From contig NZ_LN868938.1 in the NCBI RefSeq assembly GCF_001182745.1, forward strand, positions 1,426,001 to 1,490,000: a stretch of 64,000 nucleotides of DNA. The letters run 5' to 3'. The notes under the pieces were generated by a model. It was not told the origin of the DNA. It saw nothing but the letters and a program-made list of their open reading frames with translations, and did no database searches. A program made the position numbers and the translations under genes. This DNA comes from Nocardia farcinica (GTDB lineage Bacteria; Actinomycetota; Actinomycetes; Mycobacteriales; Mycobacteriaceae). This document shows, one piece after another, positions 18,886-29,628 of this stretch (position 1 is its first letter; each line of letters opens with the position of its first letter).

Positions 18886-20671
18886 CCTGTCCCTGTTCGG
18901 CCACGACCCGTTCTGGCTGGTCGTCGCCAAATCGGTCTTCCTGTTCGTCTACATCATCCTGATCCCGCTGGTCGCGGTGCTCGCCGAACGCAAGGTCGTG
19001 GCGCGCATGCAGATGCGGGTCGGCCCGAACCGGGTGGGCCCGTTCGGGTCGCTGCAGTCCATCGCCGACGGCGTGAAGATGGCGTTCAAGGAAGACCTCG
19101 TCCCCGCCATCGTCGACAAACCGATCTACCTGCTGGCGCCGGTCGTCTCGGTGATCCCCGCGTTCATGGCCTTCGCGGTGATCCCGCTCGGCGGCGAGGT
19201 GTCGGTGGCGGGCAACACCACCGCACTCCAGCTCACCGACATGCCGGTCGGCGTGCTCTACATCCTGGCCATCACCTCCATCGGCGTCTACGGCATCGTG
19301 CTGGCCGGGTGGGCGTCCGGCTCGACCTACCCGCTGCTGGGCGGGCTGCGCTCGACGGCACAGGTGATCTCCTACGAGATCGCGATGGCCTTGTGCTTCG
19401 CGGCGGTGTTCCTGCACGCGGGCACGATGGCCACCTCCGGCATCGTCGGCGCCCAGCATCCGACCTGGTTCGTCTTCCTGCTGCTGCCCTCGTTCCTCAT
19501 CTACTGCGTGTCGATGGTCGGCGAGACCAACCGCGCGCCGTTCGACCTGCCCGAGGCCGAGGGCGAACTCGTCGGCGGCTTCCACACCGAGTACTCGTCG
19601 CTGAAATTCGCGATGTTCATGCTCGCCGAATACGTGAACATGGGCACCGTCTCGGCGCTGGCGACCACGTTGTTCCTCGGCGGCTGGAGCGCGCCGTGGC
19701 CGTTCAACCTCATCCCGGGCGCGGACGCGGGCTGGTGGGGGCTGCTCTGGTTCACCGCCAAGGTGTGGACGTTCATGTTCGTGTTCGTCTGGCTGCGCGG
19801 CACCCTGCCCCGCTTGCGTTACGACCAGTTCATGCGGCTGGGCTGGCAGCTGCTCATCCCGGTGTCGCTGCTGTGGGTGATGCTGGTCGCCACCGCCCGG
19901 CTGCTGCGCGCCGACGGCCACGCGTGGGCCACCGGCGCCCAGGTCGTCGTCGGAGTCGCGCTCACCGCGGCGATGATCGGGCTGTTCCTGCGGGCGGGCC
20001 GCCGCCCGGCCGCCCCGCCGGAGCCGGAACCCGAACCGTCCGGCGAGGCGGTGTTCCTCGGCTTCCCGACCCCGCCGGTGCCCGCCGACGCCCACCGCGT
20101 CGACAACCCGAAGGGCGGCCTGCTCGAACCGCTGGCGGGTTTCGCGGTCACCGCGGCCACCATGTTCAAGAAGCCGAACACCGAGTTCTACCCCGAGCAG
20201 AAGGTGCCGACCGCGCCGCGCTACCACGGCAGGCACCAGCTCAACCGCCACCCCGACGGGTTGGAGAAGTGCATCGGCTGCGAACTGTGCGCGTGGGCCT
20301 GCCCGGCCGACGCCATCTATGTCGAGGGCGCCGACAACACCGAAGACGAACGCTTCTCCCCCGGCGAGCGGTACGGCCGCGTCTACCAGATCAACTACCT
20401 GCGGTGCATCGGCTGCGGCCTGTGCATCGAAGCGTGCCCGACGCGCGCGCTGACCATGACCAACGACTACGAGCTCACCGACGACAACCGCGCCGACCTG
20501 ATCTACGAGAAGGACCGGTTGCTCGCCCCGCTCGCCCCCGGCATGGTCGCTCCTCCGCACGCGATGGCGCCGGGCACCACCGAGGCCGACTACTACCTCG
20601 GCGCGGTCACCGGCGGCGCCCCCGCCGCCGAGCAACCCGCGCCCGCGGGCGCGAAAGGAGGTGCGCGGTGA
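18878..20671 (+). CDS. nuoH/nuoI: Fused NADH-quinone oxidoreductase subunits H and I
   Basis: One uninterrupted 597-codon frame encodes both subunits. Residues 1-385 are NuoH: eight or so membrane helices, [20 protein letters not shown] and the quinone-site [21 protein letters not shown] Pro/Glu-rich linker (about 385-415) leads directly into NuoI, with two [4Fe-4S] motifs, [12 protein letters not shown] (about 465) and [12 protein letters not shown] (about 510). In most bacteria these are two genes. Internal GTG codons at 20051 and 20078 lack a convincing ribosome-binding site. NuoH seals the quinone tunnel and NuoI carries clusters N6a/N6b just above it, so a covalent link is sterically plausible. 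Confidence 0.9.
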   Translation: MPDLSLFGHDPFWLVVAKSVFLFVYIILIPLVAVLAERKVVARMQMRVGPNRVGPFGSLQSIADGVKMAFKEDLVPAIVDKPIYLLAPVVSVIPAFMAFAVIPLGGEVSVAGNTTALQLTDMPVGVLYILAITSIGVYGIVLAGWASGSTYPLLGGLRSTAQVISYEIAMALCFAAVFLHAGTMATSGIVGAQHPTWFVFLLLPSFLIYCVSMVGETNRAPFDLPEAEGELVGGFHTEYSSLKFAMFMLAEYVNMGTVSALATTLFLGGWSAPWPFNLIPGADAGWWGLLWFTAKVWTFMFVFVWLRGTLPRLRYDQFMRLGWQLLIPVSLLWVMLVATARLLRADGHAWATGAQVVVGVALTAAMIGLFLRAGRRPAAPPEPEPEPSGEAVFLGFPTPPVPADAHRVDNPKGGLLEPLAGFAVTAATMFKKPNTEFYPEQKVPTAPRYHGRHQLNRHPDGLEKCIGCELCAWACPADAIYVEGADNTEDERFSPGERYGRVYQINYLRCIGCGLCIEACPTRALTMTNDYELTDDNRADLIYEKDRLLAPLAPGMVAPPHAMAPGTTEADYYLGAVTGGAPAAEQPAPAGAKGGAR

Positions 20672-21492
20672 CGCTGGTACTGGCCGCCGAGCCCCTGACC
20701 CGAGCTTCCACCGGTGAGGCCGTGCAGTTCTGGATACTGGCTCCGCTGGCGGTGCTGGGCGCGCTCGGCATGGTGTTCGCCGCCAAGGCCGTCCATTCGG
20801 CGATCTGCCTGGCCGCCACCATGATCGCGCTGGCGGTGATGTACATCGCCCAGGACGCGTTGTTCCTCGGTGTCGTGCAGATCGTCGTCTACACCGGCGC
20901 GGTGATGATGCTGTTCCTGTTCGTGCTGATGCTCGTCGGCGTCGACTCGGCCGAATCACTGCGCGAGACCTTGCGCGGGCAGCGCATCGCCGCCACGGTC
21001 GTCGGGATCGGGTTCGGGCTGCTGCTGATGGCCGGAATCGGGATCGGCATCCGGGAGTCGGGAGTCACCTTCCCGGCCACCGGCTTCCCGGGCCGCGACG
21101 TCATCGCCGAACTGGCCGAGCTGATCTTCCTGCGGTATGTGTGGGCGTTCGAGCTCACCGGCGCGCTGCTCATCACGGCCACCATCGGCGCGATGGTGCT
21201 CGCCCACCGCGACCACTTCGGCGCCAGGACGACCCAGCGCGAGCTGTCCCGCCGCCGGTTCCGCGACGGCGCGAGCCGCGCGACACCGCTGCCGACGCCG
21301 GGCGTCTATGCCCGGCACAACGCCGTCGACGTCCCGGCGCGGCTGCCCGACGGTTCCTTCGAGGAACTCTCGGTCAGCACGATCCTGCGGCACCGCCGTA
21401 CCAGGGCCCTCACCGAGGCGGCCGCGCTGTCGGTCGGCTCCGGGGGCGGCCAGGACGGTCCCGAATCCGCCGACGAGGGAGGCCAGCGGTGA
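20668..21492 (+). CDS. nuoJ: NADH-quinone oxidoreductase subunit J
   Basis: The 274-residue subunit has five transmembrane helices in the first 170 residues, including the pi-bulge helix region [23 protein letters not shown] (key residues Y and the GAVMxL motif). The last 100 residues are a soluble Arg-rich tail, typical of actinobacterial NuoJ and absent in E. coli. GTG 20668 overlaps the preceding stop and follows AAAGGAGG. Confidence 0.95.
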
Positions 21493-21788
21493 ATCCCGCG
21501 AACTACCTGTTCCTGTCCGCGCTGTTGTTCACCATCGGCGCGGCCGGAGTCCTGTTGCGCCGCAACGCCATCGTGGTGTTCATGTGCATCGAGCTGATGC
21601 TCAACGCGGTGAACCTCGCGTTCGTCACCTTCGCCAGGATGCACGCGAACCTCGACGGGCAAGTGTTCGCCTTCTTCACGATGGTCGTCGCCGCCGCCGA
21701 AGTGGTGGTCGGGCTGGCCATCATCATGACCATCTTCCGCGCCCGCCGCTCGACCTCGGTCGACGACGCCAACCTGCTGAAGTTCTGA
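21489..21788 (+). CDS. nuoK: NADH-quinone oxidoreductase subunit K
   Basis: The 99-residue subunit has three transmembrane helices with the conserved membrane glutamates in [13 protein letters not shown] and [11 protein letters not shown], which belong to the proton pathway. Length is normal for the family. GTG 21489 overlaps the nuoJ stop. Confidence 0.96.
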
Positions 21789-21789
21789 C

Positions 21790-23676
21790 GTGGATACCGC
21801 AACGTTGTCGCTGTTGCCCGCGCTGCCGCTGGCGGGCGCGGTCGTGCTGCTGCTGATCGGTCGCCGCGGTGACCGCTGGGGTCACCTGCTCGGCACCGCC
21901 ACCGCGCTGGCGTCGTTCGTCGTCGCGGTGGTCGCGTTCGTGGCGATGCTGGGCCGCGCCGAACCCGCCCGCGCGATCCACACCGACCTGTTCTCCTGGG
22001 TGCCGGTGGCCGGCCTGCAGGTGGATTTCGGGCTGTCGCTGGATCAGCTGTCGATGTGCTTCGTGCTGCTGATCACCGGGGTCGGCACGCTCATCCACGT
22101 GTACTCGATCGGCTACATGAACGCCGATCCCGGCCGCAGGCGGTTCTTCGCCTACCTGAATCTGTTCCTGGCCGCGATGCTGATCCTGGTGCTGGCGAAC
22201 AACTACCTGGTGCTGTACCTGGGCTGGGAGGGCGTCGGCCTGGCCTCCTACCTGCTGATCGGCTTCTGGTACCACAAGCCCTCGGCCGCCACCGCGGCGA
22301 AGAAGGCGTTCGTGGTCAACAGGGTCGGTGACATGGGATTGGCGCTGGCGATGATGGCCATGTTCGCCACCTTCGGCTCGGTCGGCTTCGACACCGTGTT
22401 CGCCGCGGCGCCCGGTGCGAGCGAGGCGACACTGACCGCCATCGGCCTGCTGCTGTTGCTGGCCGCCTGCGGCAAGTCCGCGCAGGTGCCGCTGCAGTCC
22501 TGGCTCGGCGACGCCATGGAGGGCCCCACCCCGGTCTCGGCGCTCATCCACGCCGCCACCATGGTCACCGCCGGTGTGTATCTCATCGCCCGGTCCAACG
22601 CCATCTTCGACCTCGCGCCCGGCGCACAACTCGGCGTGGTGCTCGTCGGTGCGGTGACACTGCTGTTCGGCGCGATCATCGGCTGCGCCAAGGACGACAT
22701 CAAGAAGGCGCTCGCCGCCTCCACCATGAGCCAGATCGGCTACATGGTCCTGGCCGCCGGACTCGGCCCGGCGGGCTACGCCTTCGCCATCATGCACCTG
22801 CTCACGCACGGCTTCTTCAAAGCCGGGCTGTTCCTGGGCGCGGGCTCGGTGATGCACGCGATGAACGACGAGACCGACATGCGCCGCTACGGCGGGCTGC
22901 GCACCCTGCTGCCGATCACCTATGTCACGTTCGGGCTCGGCTATCTCGCGATCATCGGGGTGCCGCCGTTCGCGGGATTCTTCTCCAAGGACAAGATCAT
23001 CGAGGTGGCCTTCGGCGACGGCGGCGCGGGCGGATACGCCCTCGGCACGGCCGCGCTGCTGGGCGCCGGGCTCACCGCCTTCTACATGACCCGGGTCATG
23101 CTGATGACGTTCTTCGGTGAACGCCGGTGGGCGCCGGACACCCATCCACACGAGGCGCCCGCGGTGATGACCGGCCCGATGATCCTGCTCGCGATCGGCT
23201 CGGTCGCCTCGGGTCTGCTGTTCGTGCTCGGCAACGGGCTGCAGAACTGGCTGGAGCCGGTCGTCGGCGCACACCACGCCGAGCACGCGGTGCCGCCGAT
23301 CGTGGTGACCGTGCTCGCGCTCGCGGTCGTGGCAGTCGGCGCGGGCATCGCCTACCAGCGCTACGCCCGGGCCGAGATCCCGCGCACCGCACCGGAAGCC
23401 GTCGGCCCGCTCACCGTGGCCGCGCGCAACGATCTCTACGGTGACGCGGTCAACGAGGGCCTGCTCATGCGACCGGGCCTGCACCTGACCCGCTCGCTGG
23501 TGTTCCTCGACAACCGCGGCATCGACGGCCTGGTCAACGGCACCGCCGCGCTGATCGGCGGGCTGTCCGCGCGGGCCCGCCGCATCCAGACCGGCTTCGT
23601 GCGGTCGTATGCCCTGTCCATGTTCACCGGCGCGGCCCTGGTGGCCGCCGCCCTGGTGGCGGTGCGCATCCTGTGA
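21790..23676 (+). CDS. nuoL: NADH-quinone oxidoreductase subunit L
   Basis: The 628-residue antiporter-like subunit has about 16 membrane helices. Landmarks are [16 protein letters not shown], the Lys-bearing [13 protein letters not shown], the [16 protein letters not shown] discontinuous helix and [19 protein letters not shown]. The long amphipathic lateral helix lies in the C-terminal part. It is the distal proton-pumping module. GTG 21790 is one base after the nuoK stop. Confidence 0.96.
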   Translation: MDTATLSLLPALPLAGAVVLLLIGRRGDRWGHLLGTATALASFVVAVVAFVAMLGRAEPARAIHTDLFSWVPVAGLQVDFGLSLDQLSMCFVLLITGVGTLIHVYSIGYMNADPGRRRFFAYLNLFLAAMLILVLANNYLVLYLGWEGVGLASYLLIGFWYHKPSAATAAKKAFVVNRVGDMGLALAMMAMFATFGSVGFDTVFAAAPGASEATLTAIGLLLLLAACGKSAQVPLQSWLGDAMEGPTPVSALIHAATMVTAGVYLIARSNAIFDLAPGAQLGVVLVGAVTLLFGAIIGCAKDDIKKALAASTMSQIGYMVLAAGLGPAGYAFAIMHLLTHGFFKAGLFLGAGSVMHAMNDETDMRRYGGLRTLLPITYVTFGLGYLAIIGVPPFAGFFSKDKIIEVAFGDGGAGGYALGTAALLGAGLTAFYMTRVMLMTFFGERRWAPDTHPHEAPAVMTGPMILLAIGSVASGLLFVLGNGLQNWLEPVVGAHHAEHAVPPIVVTVLALAVVAVGAGIAYQRYARAEIPRTAPEAVGPLTVAARNDLYGDAVNEGLLMRPGLHLTRSLVFLDNRGIDGLVNGTAALIGGLSARARRIQTGFVRSYALSMFTGAALVAAALVAVRIL

Positions 23677-25304
23677 GCGAGGCGGTCGTGAGCGATTTCC
23701 CGTGGTTGACCATCCTGTGGCTGCTGCCGGTGGCGGGCGCGCTGGCGGTGCTGGCCGTGCCCGCCGAACGCCGCACCCTCGCCCGCGGTCTGGCGCTGGT
23801 GGTGTCGGTGGGTGTGCTCGGCGTGGCCGCCGGTCTGGCGGTCGCCTTCGAACCCGGGGGCGCCCAGTACCAGTTCGTCGAGTCCCGGCAGTGGATCCCG
23901 GCGTTCGGCGCGGGCTACACGCTGGGGCTGGACGGGATCGCGCTGGTGCTGGTGGTGCTGACGGCCGCGCTGGTGCCGCTGTTGATCCTGGCCGGCTGGC
24001 ACGACAACCGCGAGGTCGGCAGCGGCCGCCGGGTCGCGCACACCTACGTCGCGTTGACCCTGCTGGTCGAGGCGATGGTGCTGATGTCCTTCCTGGCCCT
24101 GGACATCCTGCTGTTCTACGTGTTCTTCGAGGCCATGCTCATCCCGATGTACTTCCTGATCGGCGGATTCGGCCCGCGCACCGGCGATCTCGCCGCGCGC
24201 GCCACCCGATCCCGGGCGGCGGTGAAGTTCCTGCTCTACAACCTGCTCGGCGGACTGATCATGCTGGCCGCGGTGATCGGGCTGTACGTGCTCACCGCGC
24301 GGGCGGGCCTCGGCCCCGACGGCGGCGGCACCTTCGATCTGCGCACCGTGGTCGCGGCCGCGAATTCCGGTGCCCTCGGCGCGGGTCCGGCGGTGCTGAA
24401 CGCGCTGTTCCTCGGTTTCATGTTCGCCTTCGCGGTGAAGGCGCCGCTGTGGCCGCTGCACACCTGGCTGCCGGACGCGGCGGTGGCGGCGACGCCGTCG
24501 AGCGCGGTGCTGATGATGGCGGTGGTGGACAAGGTCGGCACCTTCGGCATGCTGCGGTTCTGCCTGACACTGTTCCCCGGCGCGTCGCAGACCTATGCGC
24601 CGCTGGTGATCACGCTCGCGGTGATCGGGATCCTCTACGGCGCACTGCTGGCCATCGGCCAGACCGACGTGATGCGCCTGATCGCCTACACCTCGATCTC
24701 GCACTTCGGTTTCATCATCCTGGGCATCTTCGCGATGACCAGCCAATCGCAGTCCGGCGCCACGCTCTACATGGTCAATCACGGCATCTCCACCGCCGCG
24801 CTGTTCCTGATCGCCGGGTTCCTGGTCTCGCGGCGCGGCACCCGGCTCATCGCCGACTACGGCGGGGTGCAGAAGGTGGCGCCGGTGCTGGCGGGCACGT
24901 TCTTCGTGGCGGGCCTGGCGACGTTGTCGCTGCCGGGTCTGGCGCCGTTCGTCAGCGAATTCCTGGTGCTGGTCGGCACGTTCAGCCGGTATCAGGTGGC
25001 GGCGGTCTTCGCGACCGGCGCGCTGGTGCTGGCCGCGATCTATGTGCTGTGGCTGTATCAGCGGATGATGACCGGGCCGGTGAAGGCCGGCAACGAGAAA
25101 CTGCCCGACCTGGTGCCGCGGGAGCTGCTGGTGGTCGCGCCGCTGATCGCCGGGCTCGTGTTCCTCGGCGTGTACCCGAAGGCGGTGCTCGATGTCGTCG
25201 ATCCCGCGGTCGGCCAGACCCTCACCACCATCGGCCGCCAGGATCCGGCGCCGACGGTGCCCGCGCCCGCCGCCGCGGACCTCCAGGAAGGTGGACACCC
25301 GTGA
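23673..25304 (+). CDS. nuoM: NADH-quinone oxidoreductase subunit M
   Basis: The 543-residue antiporter-like subunit shows the family motifs [17 protein letters not shown] (with the essential Glu), [34 protein letters not shown] (HTWLPDA) and [13 protein letters not shown]. It forms one proton channel between NuoL and NuoN. GTG 23673 overlaps the nuoL stop; GTG 23688 is a weaker alternative. Confidence 0.96.
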   Translation: MSEAVVSDFPWLTILWLLPVAGALAVLAVPAERRTLARGLALVVSVGVLGVAAGLAVAFEPGGAQYQFVESRQWIPAFGAGYTLGLDGIALVLVVLTAALVPLLILAGWHDNREVGSGRRVAHTYVALTLLVEAMVLMSFLALDILLFYVFFEAMLIPMYFLIGGFGPRTGDLAARATRSRAAVKFLLYNLLGGLIMLAAVIGLYVLTARAGLGPDGGGTFDLRTVVAAANSGALGAGPAVLNALFLGFMFAFAVKAPLWPLHTWLPDAAVAATPSSAVLMMAVVDKVGTFGMLRFCLTLFPGASQTYAPLVITLAVIGILYGALLAIGQTDVMRLIAYTSISHFGFIILGIFAMTSQSQSGATLYMVNHGISTAALFLIAGFLVSRRGTRLIADYGGVQKVAPVLAGTFFVAGLATLSLPGLAPFVSEFLVLVGTFSRYQVAAVFATGALVLAAIYVLWLYQRMMTGPVKAGNEKLPDLVPRELLVVAPLIAGLVFLGVYPKAVLDVVDPAVGQTLTTIGRQDPAPTVPAPAAADLQEGGHP

Positions 25305-26917
25305 CCGCCCAGCCGCTTCCGCTCGCCGCGACGGTGCCCGCCCCGAGCATCGAATACGGCGTGCTCGCACCGATGCTGATCGTGTTCGGCGCCGCCGTGG
25401 CCGGTGTGCTGGTCGAGGCGTTCGTGCCGCGCCGGTTCCGCTACGGCACCCAGCTGGTGTTGGCGCTCGGCGGTTCGGCGGCCGGGTTCGTCGCGGTGCT
25501 GGCCGTGTGGGGCGCCGAGCAGACGGCGGTGGTCGGCGCGGTCGCCGTCGACGGGGTGACGCTGTTCCTGCAGGGCACGCTGCTGGTGGTGGCGGCGCTC
25601 GGCGTGCTGTTGATGGCCGAGCGGCGCGGGACGCGCAGCCGGGTGCGGTCGGGTCCTGGCACGTGGAGCCGGGCCGCCGCGACCCTGGATCGTGGCCTGG
25701 ACGCGTTCACCCCGCAGGCGGCGGCGGTGCCCGGCAGCGCCGACGAACAGGCCGCCGCGCGCGCGGGTGCGGTGACCACCGAGGTGTTCCCGCTGACCAT
25801 GCTGGCGGTCGGCGGCATGATGCTGCTGCCCGCGTCCAACGATCTGCTCACCATGTTCGTCGCGCTCGAGGTGCTGTCGCTGCCGCTGTACCTGCTGTGC
25901 GGGCTGGCGCGGCATCGGCGGCTGCTCTCCCAGGAAGCGGCGCTGAAGTACTTCCTGCTCGGCGCGTTCTCCTCGGCGTTCTTCCTCTACGGCGTCGCCC
26001 TGCTGTACGGGCAGACGGGCACGGTGCGTCTCGGCGGCATCGCCGACGCCTTGGCCGCCCAGCCGCAGGACGATCCGCTGCTGGCGTTGCTGGGGTTGGC
26101 GATGCTGGCGGTGGGGTTGCTGTTCAAGGTGGGCGCGGTGCCGTTCCAGGCGTGGGTACCCGACGTCTATCAGGGTGCGCCGACGCCGGTCACGGCGTTC
26201 ATGGCGGCCGCGACCAAGATCGCGGCGGTCGGTGCGCTGTTGCGCGTGCTGTATGTCGGGGTGCCCGGCCTGGTGGACGACTGGCGGCCGGTGCTGGCGA
26301 CGGTCGCGATCGCGACGATGGTCGTCGGCGCGGTGCTGGCGGTCACCCAGACCGATGTGAAGCGGATGCTCGCTTACTCCTCGATCACCCACGCGGGCTT
26401 CCTGCTCACCGGGCTGCTCGCCGCCGACGACGCCGGAATCCACGCGGTGCTGTTCTATCTCGCCGCCTACGCGCTGGGCACGCTGGGCGCGTTCGCGGTG
26501 GTCACCCTGGTGCGCGACGGCGACGAGGAGGCGACCGGGCTGGCGCAGTGGGCCGGGCTGGGCCGCCGGTCCCCCTGGGCGGCCACAGTGTTCGCGCTGT
26601 TCCTGCTCTCGTTCGCGGGCATCCCGCTCACCAGCGGGTTCGTCGCGAAGTTCGCGGTGTTCGAAGCCGCCGCCGGTGGCTACGGCGCGGCGGTGGTCGT
26701 GGTCGGCGTGCTGACCAGCGCGGTGGCGGCGTTCTTCTACGTGCGGGTGATCGTGATGATGTTCTTCACCGACCAGCCCGCCGACGCCCCCGCTGTCCTG
26801 CCCCTCGCGCTGACGCGGGCGGTCATCACGGTGACGGCGGCGGCCACGCTGGTGCTGGGCATGTTGCCCCAGCCGCTGCTCGACCTCGCCGAGCACGCGG
26901 CCACCTTGGTGCGCTGA
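25301..26917 (+). CDS. nuoN: NADH-quinone oxidoreductase subunit N
   Basis: The 538-residue antiporter-like subunit has FVALEVLSLPLYLLCGL with the conserved Glu, the Lys-containing EAALKYFLLGAFSSAFFLYG, KVGAVPFQAWVPDVYQGAPTPVTAFMAAATK (PFQAWVPDVYQG) and LAYSSITHAGFLL. An insert of about 60 residues near 105-165 (GTRSRVRSGPGTW onwards) is rich in Ala/Arg. It closes the operon; GTG 25301 overlaps the nuoM stop. Confidence 0.95.
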   Translation: MTAQPLPLAATVPAPSIEYGVLAPMLIVFGAAVAGVLVEAFVPRRFRYGTQLVLALGGSAAGFVAVLAVWGAEQTAVVGAVAVDGVTLFLQGTLLVVAALGVLLMAERRGTRSRVRSGPGTWSRAAATLDRGLDAFTPQAAAVPGSADEQAAARAGAVTTEVFPLTMLAVGGMMLLPASNDLLTMFVALEVLSLPLYLLCGLARHRRLLSQEAALKYFLLGAFSSAFFLYGVALLYGQTGTVRLGGIADALAAQPQDDPLLALLGLAMLAVGLLFKVGAVPFQAWVPDVYQGAPTPVTAFMAAATKIAAVGALLRVLYVGVPGLVDDWRPVLATVAIATMVVGAVLAVTQTDVKRMLAYSSITHAGFLLTGLLAADDAGIHAVLFYLAAYALGTLGAFAVVTLVRDGDEEATGLAQWAGLGRRSPWAATVFALFLLSFAGIPLTSGFVAKFAVFEAAAGGYGAAVVVVGVLTSAVAAFFYVRVIVMMFFTDQPADAPAVLPLALTRAVITVTAAATLVLGMLPQPLLDLAEHAATLVR

Positions 26918-26958
26918 GCACGCCACCGCAGCTGCGCGGTACGCGCCACCTCCGACCG

Positions 26959-27795
26959 TCAGCGCCGGGCTGCCGAGTCGGTGAGAAAGGCCGCGAATCC
27001 GGCCGGATCGTCGACGAACCCGGTGTGATCGCCGGGAAAGACCACCGGCTCGCCGCCCAGCCGGGCGGCGAGCGCACGGGAGGTGCGGTCGCAGAGTTGC
27101 CCGGCGGAATCCGCGCCGACGCCGACGACGACCTTCGCGCCCTGAGCGGTGAGTGCGGCGATGTCGGGCTGCCAGGTCACGGTGCCGAGCAGTTCGTGCT
27201 CGAACCAGTACCGCTCGGTGGCGGCCTGTTCCGGGTCGCGCGCGCCGCCGAACATCTGCTCGAGCGCCTCGTCGGGGATCGGGATGTTCGCCTGGGCGAA
27301 GAACATCCGCCAGGCGCCGACCACGTCCCCGGACAGATAGGTGGCGATCATGGCGTGGGTGCCCGCCCGCAACGCCTCGCGGTCGTCGAGCAGTTCGATG
27401 AGCGGCGGTTCGTGCGCGATCACGGTGGCGACCAGGTCGGGGCGCCGCTGGACGAGCGCCAGCGCGCTCACCGCGCCACCGCTGGAACCGAACACCGTGG
27501 CCGGTCCGGCGCCGAGATGTTCGATGAGCCGGGCCAAGTCGTCGCCGCGCAGGGCCGGGGTGGAATCGGCGGCCGGGTGGTCGAGCGTACTGCCGCGATG
27601 CCCGCGCGGATCGGTGGTGAGCACGGTGTGGGTGGCGGCGAGCTGCTCGGCCACCGCCGCGAAATCCGCCGCCGCCATCGGCGCACCCGCCAGCACGAGG
27701 AGCGGGCCCGCGCCGCGCACCTCGTAGTACAGGCGTGCGCCGGGCACGGCGAGTTCACCGGTGCGGGGTTCGCTGATTCGACTGGATGTGGTCAT
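26959..27795 (-). CDS. Alpha/beta hydrolase
   Basis: The 278-residue protein has the nucleophile elbow GSSGG (Ser105), an oxyanion-region GAPMAAADF, TDPRGHRGS and a C-terminal PGDHTGF that supplies the catalytic His. It lacks a signal peptide, so it is probably cytosolic. Sequence alone does not separate esterase, epoxide hydrolase-like and meta-cleavage hydrolase roles. It is convergent with nuoN and 66 bp downstream of the acetyltransferase gene on the same strand. Confidence 0.85.
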   Translation of the reverse strand: MTTSSRISEPRTGELAVPGARLYYEVRGAGPLLVLAGAPMAAADFAAVAEQLAATHTVLTTDPRGHRGSTLDHPAADSTPALRGDDLARLIEHLGAGPATVFGSSGGAVSALALVQRRPDLVATVIAHEPPLIELLDDREALRAGTHAMIATYLSGDVVGAWRMFFAQANIPIPDEALEQMFGGARDPEQAATERYWFEHELLGTVTWQPDIAALTAQGAKVVVGVGADSAGQLCDRTSRALAARLGGEPVVFPGDHTGFVDDPAGFAAFLTDSAARR

Positions 27796-27861
27796 GGGGT
27801 CTCCCGGATTGTCGAGGCTTCACCGGAGTCGACGGGGCGGGAGTACCGGATTCATCGGTCG

Positions 27862-28374
27862 TCAGTCTTCGAGGACGCGTTCGAAGGTGACGCGAACGGT
27901 GTTCGGCCCGTCGTAGCCGGGGTAGGCCGCCGTGCTCACCGTGAACCCCATGCGGGCGTGGAAGGCCTGGGACGCGGTGTTGGTGTCGGAGGTGATCGCG
28001 CGGACGATCCGCCGGCCCCGGGCGCGAACCAGCGCGAAGAAGCGCTCGTAGAGCGCCCGCCCGAGGCCGTGCCCGTGCAGGTCGGGTGCGACGCCGACGA
28101 AGTGGATGTAGGCCTCGTCCGGCCGGGACTGCGAGAGGAACCCGATCAGGAACCCCACCAACTGTCCGTCGCGCTCCACCACCGTGCTGGTGTCGGTGAA
28201 GTGCTGGAAGAACAACCGCGGCAAGAGCCCGGCCCGCTGCCGCGACCCCTCCGCCCCGCCCAACCCACCCCACCACTCGTCGAGCACGGCCAACACCCGG
28301 GCGTGATCCTCCTCGGTCGGTTCCCGGTACACCAGATCGGTCGACACATCACCTGCTGCATCATTATTTGCCAC
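27862..28374 (-). CDS. GNAT family N-acetyltransferase
   Basis: The 170-residue protein has the GNAT core: VGFLIGFLSQSRPDEAYIHFVGVAPDLHGHGLGRALYERF, where VxPxxHGxGxGRxL is the acetyl-CoA binding motif A, and ASQAFHARMGF motif B. The acceptor is unknown. It lies between the hydrolase and deformylase genes on the same strand, with a 34-bp gap to the deformylase stop. Confidence 0.87.
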   Translation of the reverse strand: MANNDAAGDVSTDLVYREPTEEDHARVLAVLDEWWGGLGGAEGSRQRAGLLPRLFFQHFTDTSTVVERDGQLVGFLIGFLSQSRPDEAYIHFVGVAPDLHGHGLGRALYERFFALVRARGRRIVRAITSDTNTASQAFHARMGFTVSTAAYPGYDGPNTVRVTFERVLED

Positions 28375-28408
28375 AATGCATATTCTTGCGCGCCGCGAGC
28401 GAGGCGCG

Positions 28409-28981
28409 TCAATCCGAATCCGGTCCCGAGTGGTTCTTCGGTGGTAGCCAGGTGTTGCCCGGGACCGTCCAGCCGTGGGCTTTGATCATGCGGCGGGCGG
28501 CGCGGGCGTGGCGGCCGAGCAGGCGCTCCAGGTAGAGCCGGCCGGCGAGGTGGTCGGTTTCGTGTTGCAGGCAACGGGCCAGGTAGCCGGTGCCCTCGAC
28601 GGTGATGGGTGCGCCGGTGGCGTCGAGGCCGGTGACCCTGGCCCGGTCGGCGCGGCCGGTCGGGTACCACTCCCCCGGCACCGACAGGCAGCCTTCGAGG
28701 TCGCCGTCGGGGTCGGGCATCGTTTCCGGTAGTGCGGAGGTTTCCGCGACCGGGTTGACCACGACTCCGCGATACCGGTGTCCGTGGTCGACCAGGTCGT
28801 AGACGAACACCGCGCGCGGGTCGCCGATCTGGTTGGCCGCCAGGCCCGCGCCCTCGGCCGCGGCCAGGGTGTCGAAGAGGTCGTCGACCAGGGCGGCGAG
28901 TTCGTCGTCGAACACGGTGACGGGTTGGGCAGGGGTGGTCAGGCGCGGGTCGCCCGCGATGAGGATGGGTCGTATCGCCAT
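28409..28981 (-). CDS. def: Peptide deformylase
   Basis: The 190-residue metalloenzyme removes formyl groups from nascent proteins. Its three motifs are intact: GLAANQIG (46-53), EGCLSVPG (metal ligand Cys98) and QHETDH (His140, Glu141, His144). ATG 28981 begins the family sequence; an upstream TTG at 28999 would add six residues but overlaps the putative PadR operator. It is divergent from a PadR regulator. Whether this is the housekeeping copy or an extra one cannot be judged from the window. Confidence 0.92.
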   Translation of the reverse strand: MAIRPILIAGDPRLTTPAQPVTVFDDELAALVDDLFDTLAAAEGAGLAANQIGDPRAVFVYDLVDHGHRYRGVVVNPVAETSALPETMPDPDGDLEGCLSVPGEWYPTGRADRARVTGLDATGAPITVEGTGYLARCLQHETDHLAGRLYLERLLGRHARAARRMIKAHGWTVPGNTWLPPKNHSGPDSD

Positions 28982-28992
28982 GCCGCCGAGGG

Positions 28993-29022
28993 TACTCAAA
29001 ACCGAGTAGTCGTGTCAGACTA
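28993..29022. promoter_or_regulatory. Two tandem 5-6-5 dyads between def and padR
   Basis: TACTC-N6-GAGTA (28993-29008) and TAGTC-N6-GACTA (29007-29022) overlap by two bases and share the pattern TASTC-N6-GASTA. They fill the space between the divergent starts and end six bases before the padR ATG. Position and symmetry suggest PadR binding and autoregulation; this is inference. Confidence 0.55.
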
Positions 29023-29027
29023 GGAGC

Positions 29028-29591
29028 ATGAACGAGACGCGGTTGTTCGTGCTGGCGGCGCTGGCCAAGCGCGGACCGATGCACGGGCACCAGCTGCGGC
29101 GCGACGCGCGGTTGGATCGCGCGGATCTGTGGTCGCGCGTGCGGCCCGGCTCGCTGTACAGCGCACTGCACCGGATGGCCGACGAAGGCCTGATCCGCCC
29201 GTTGCGCACCGAGCAGTCCGGTGCCCTGCCCGCTCGCACCGTGTACGAGATCACCGGCGAGGGGCACCGAGAGCTGCGCGCCCTGCGCGACGAGGCGTTC
29301 AGCGAGGTCGACATCCGCCCGGATCCCGTCGATCTGGCGTTGGCGGTGAGCGAGGATCTGGACGGGGAGCTGCTGCGCGGCTACGTCGAAGACCGCCTGG
29401 CAGCCCTGCGCGCCCGCCGATCCACCCTCGAGCACCAGCTCGACCGCCGCTGGCCCGACCAGACCGCGGCCGACGATCTCGTGGTCGAGCACGCCACGCT
29501 GCGCATCCAGGCCGAGATCGACTGGCACGAAAAGGTTCTCGCCCACATCGACAAACTCGACACCGCAGCGGCGGCCGACCGACAGCCCTAG
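29028..29591 (+). CDS. PadR family transcriptional regulator
   Basis: The 187-residue protein has the PadR winged helix (LFVLAALAKRGPMHGHQLRRD, RPGSLYSALHRMADEGLIRP, RTVYEITGEGHREL) followed by a Vir-type helical dimerization tail (about 100-187). PadR proteins usually repress a neighbouring detoxification or transport gene; the only divergent neighbour here is def. The upstream tandem dyads are likely its operators. Confidence 0.88.
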   Translation: MNETRLFVLAALAKRGPMHGHQLRRDARLDRADLWSRVRPGSLYSALHRMADEGLIRPLRTEQSGALPARTVYEITGEGHRELRALRDEAFSEVDIRPDPVDLALAVSEDLDGELLRGYVEDRLAALRARRSTLEHQLDRRWPDQTAADDLVVEHATLRIQAEIDWHEKVLAHIDKLDTAAAADRQP

Positions 29592-29628
29592 GGCGCGGGG
29601 ATCAAATCCGATCTGATTCAGATGGCCG

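Noticed and set aside
20051..20080. Separate nuoI start at an internal GTG
   Set aside because: Two in-frame GTG codons exist but neither has a clear Shine-Dalgarno sequence, and there is no stop before them. Kept as an alternative in the fusion finding.
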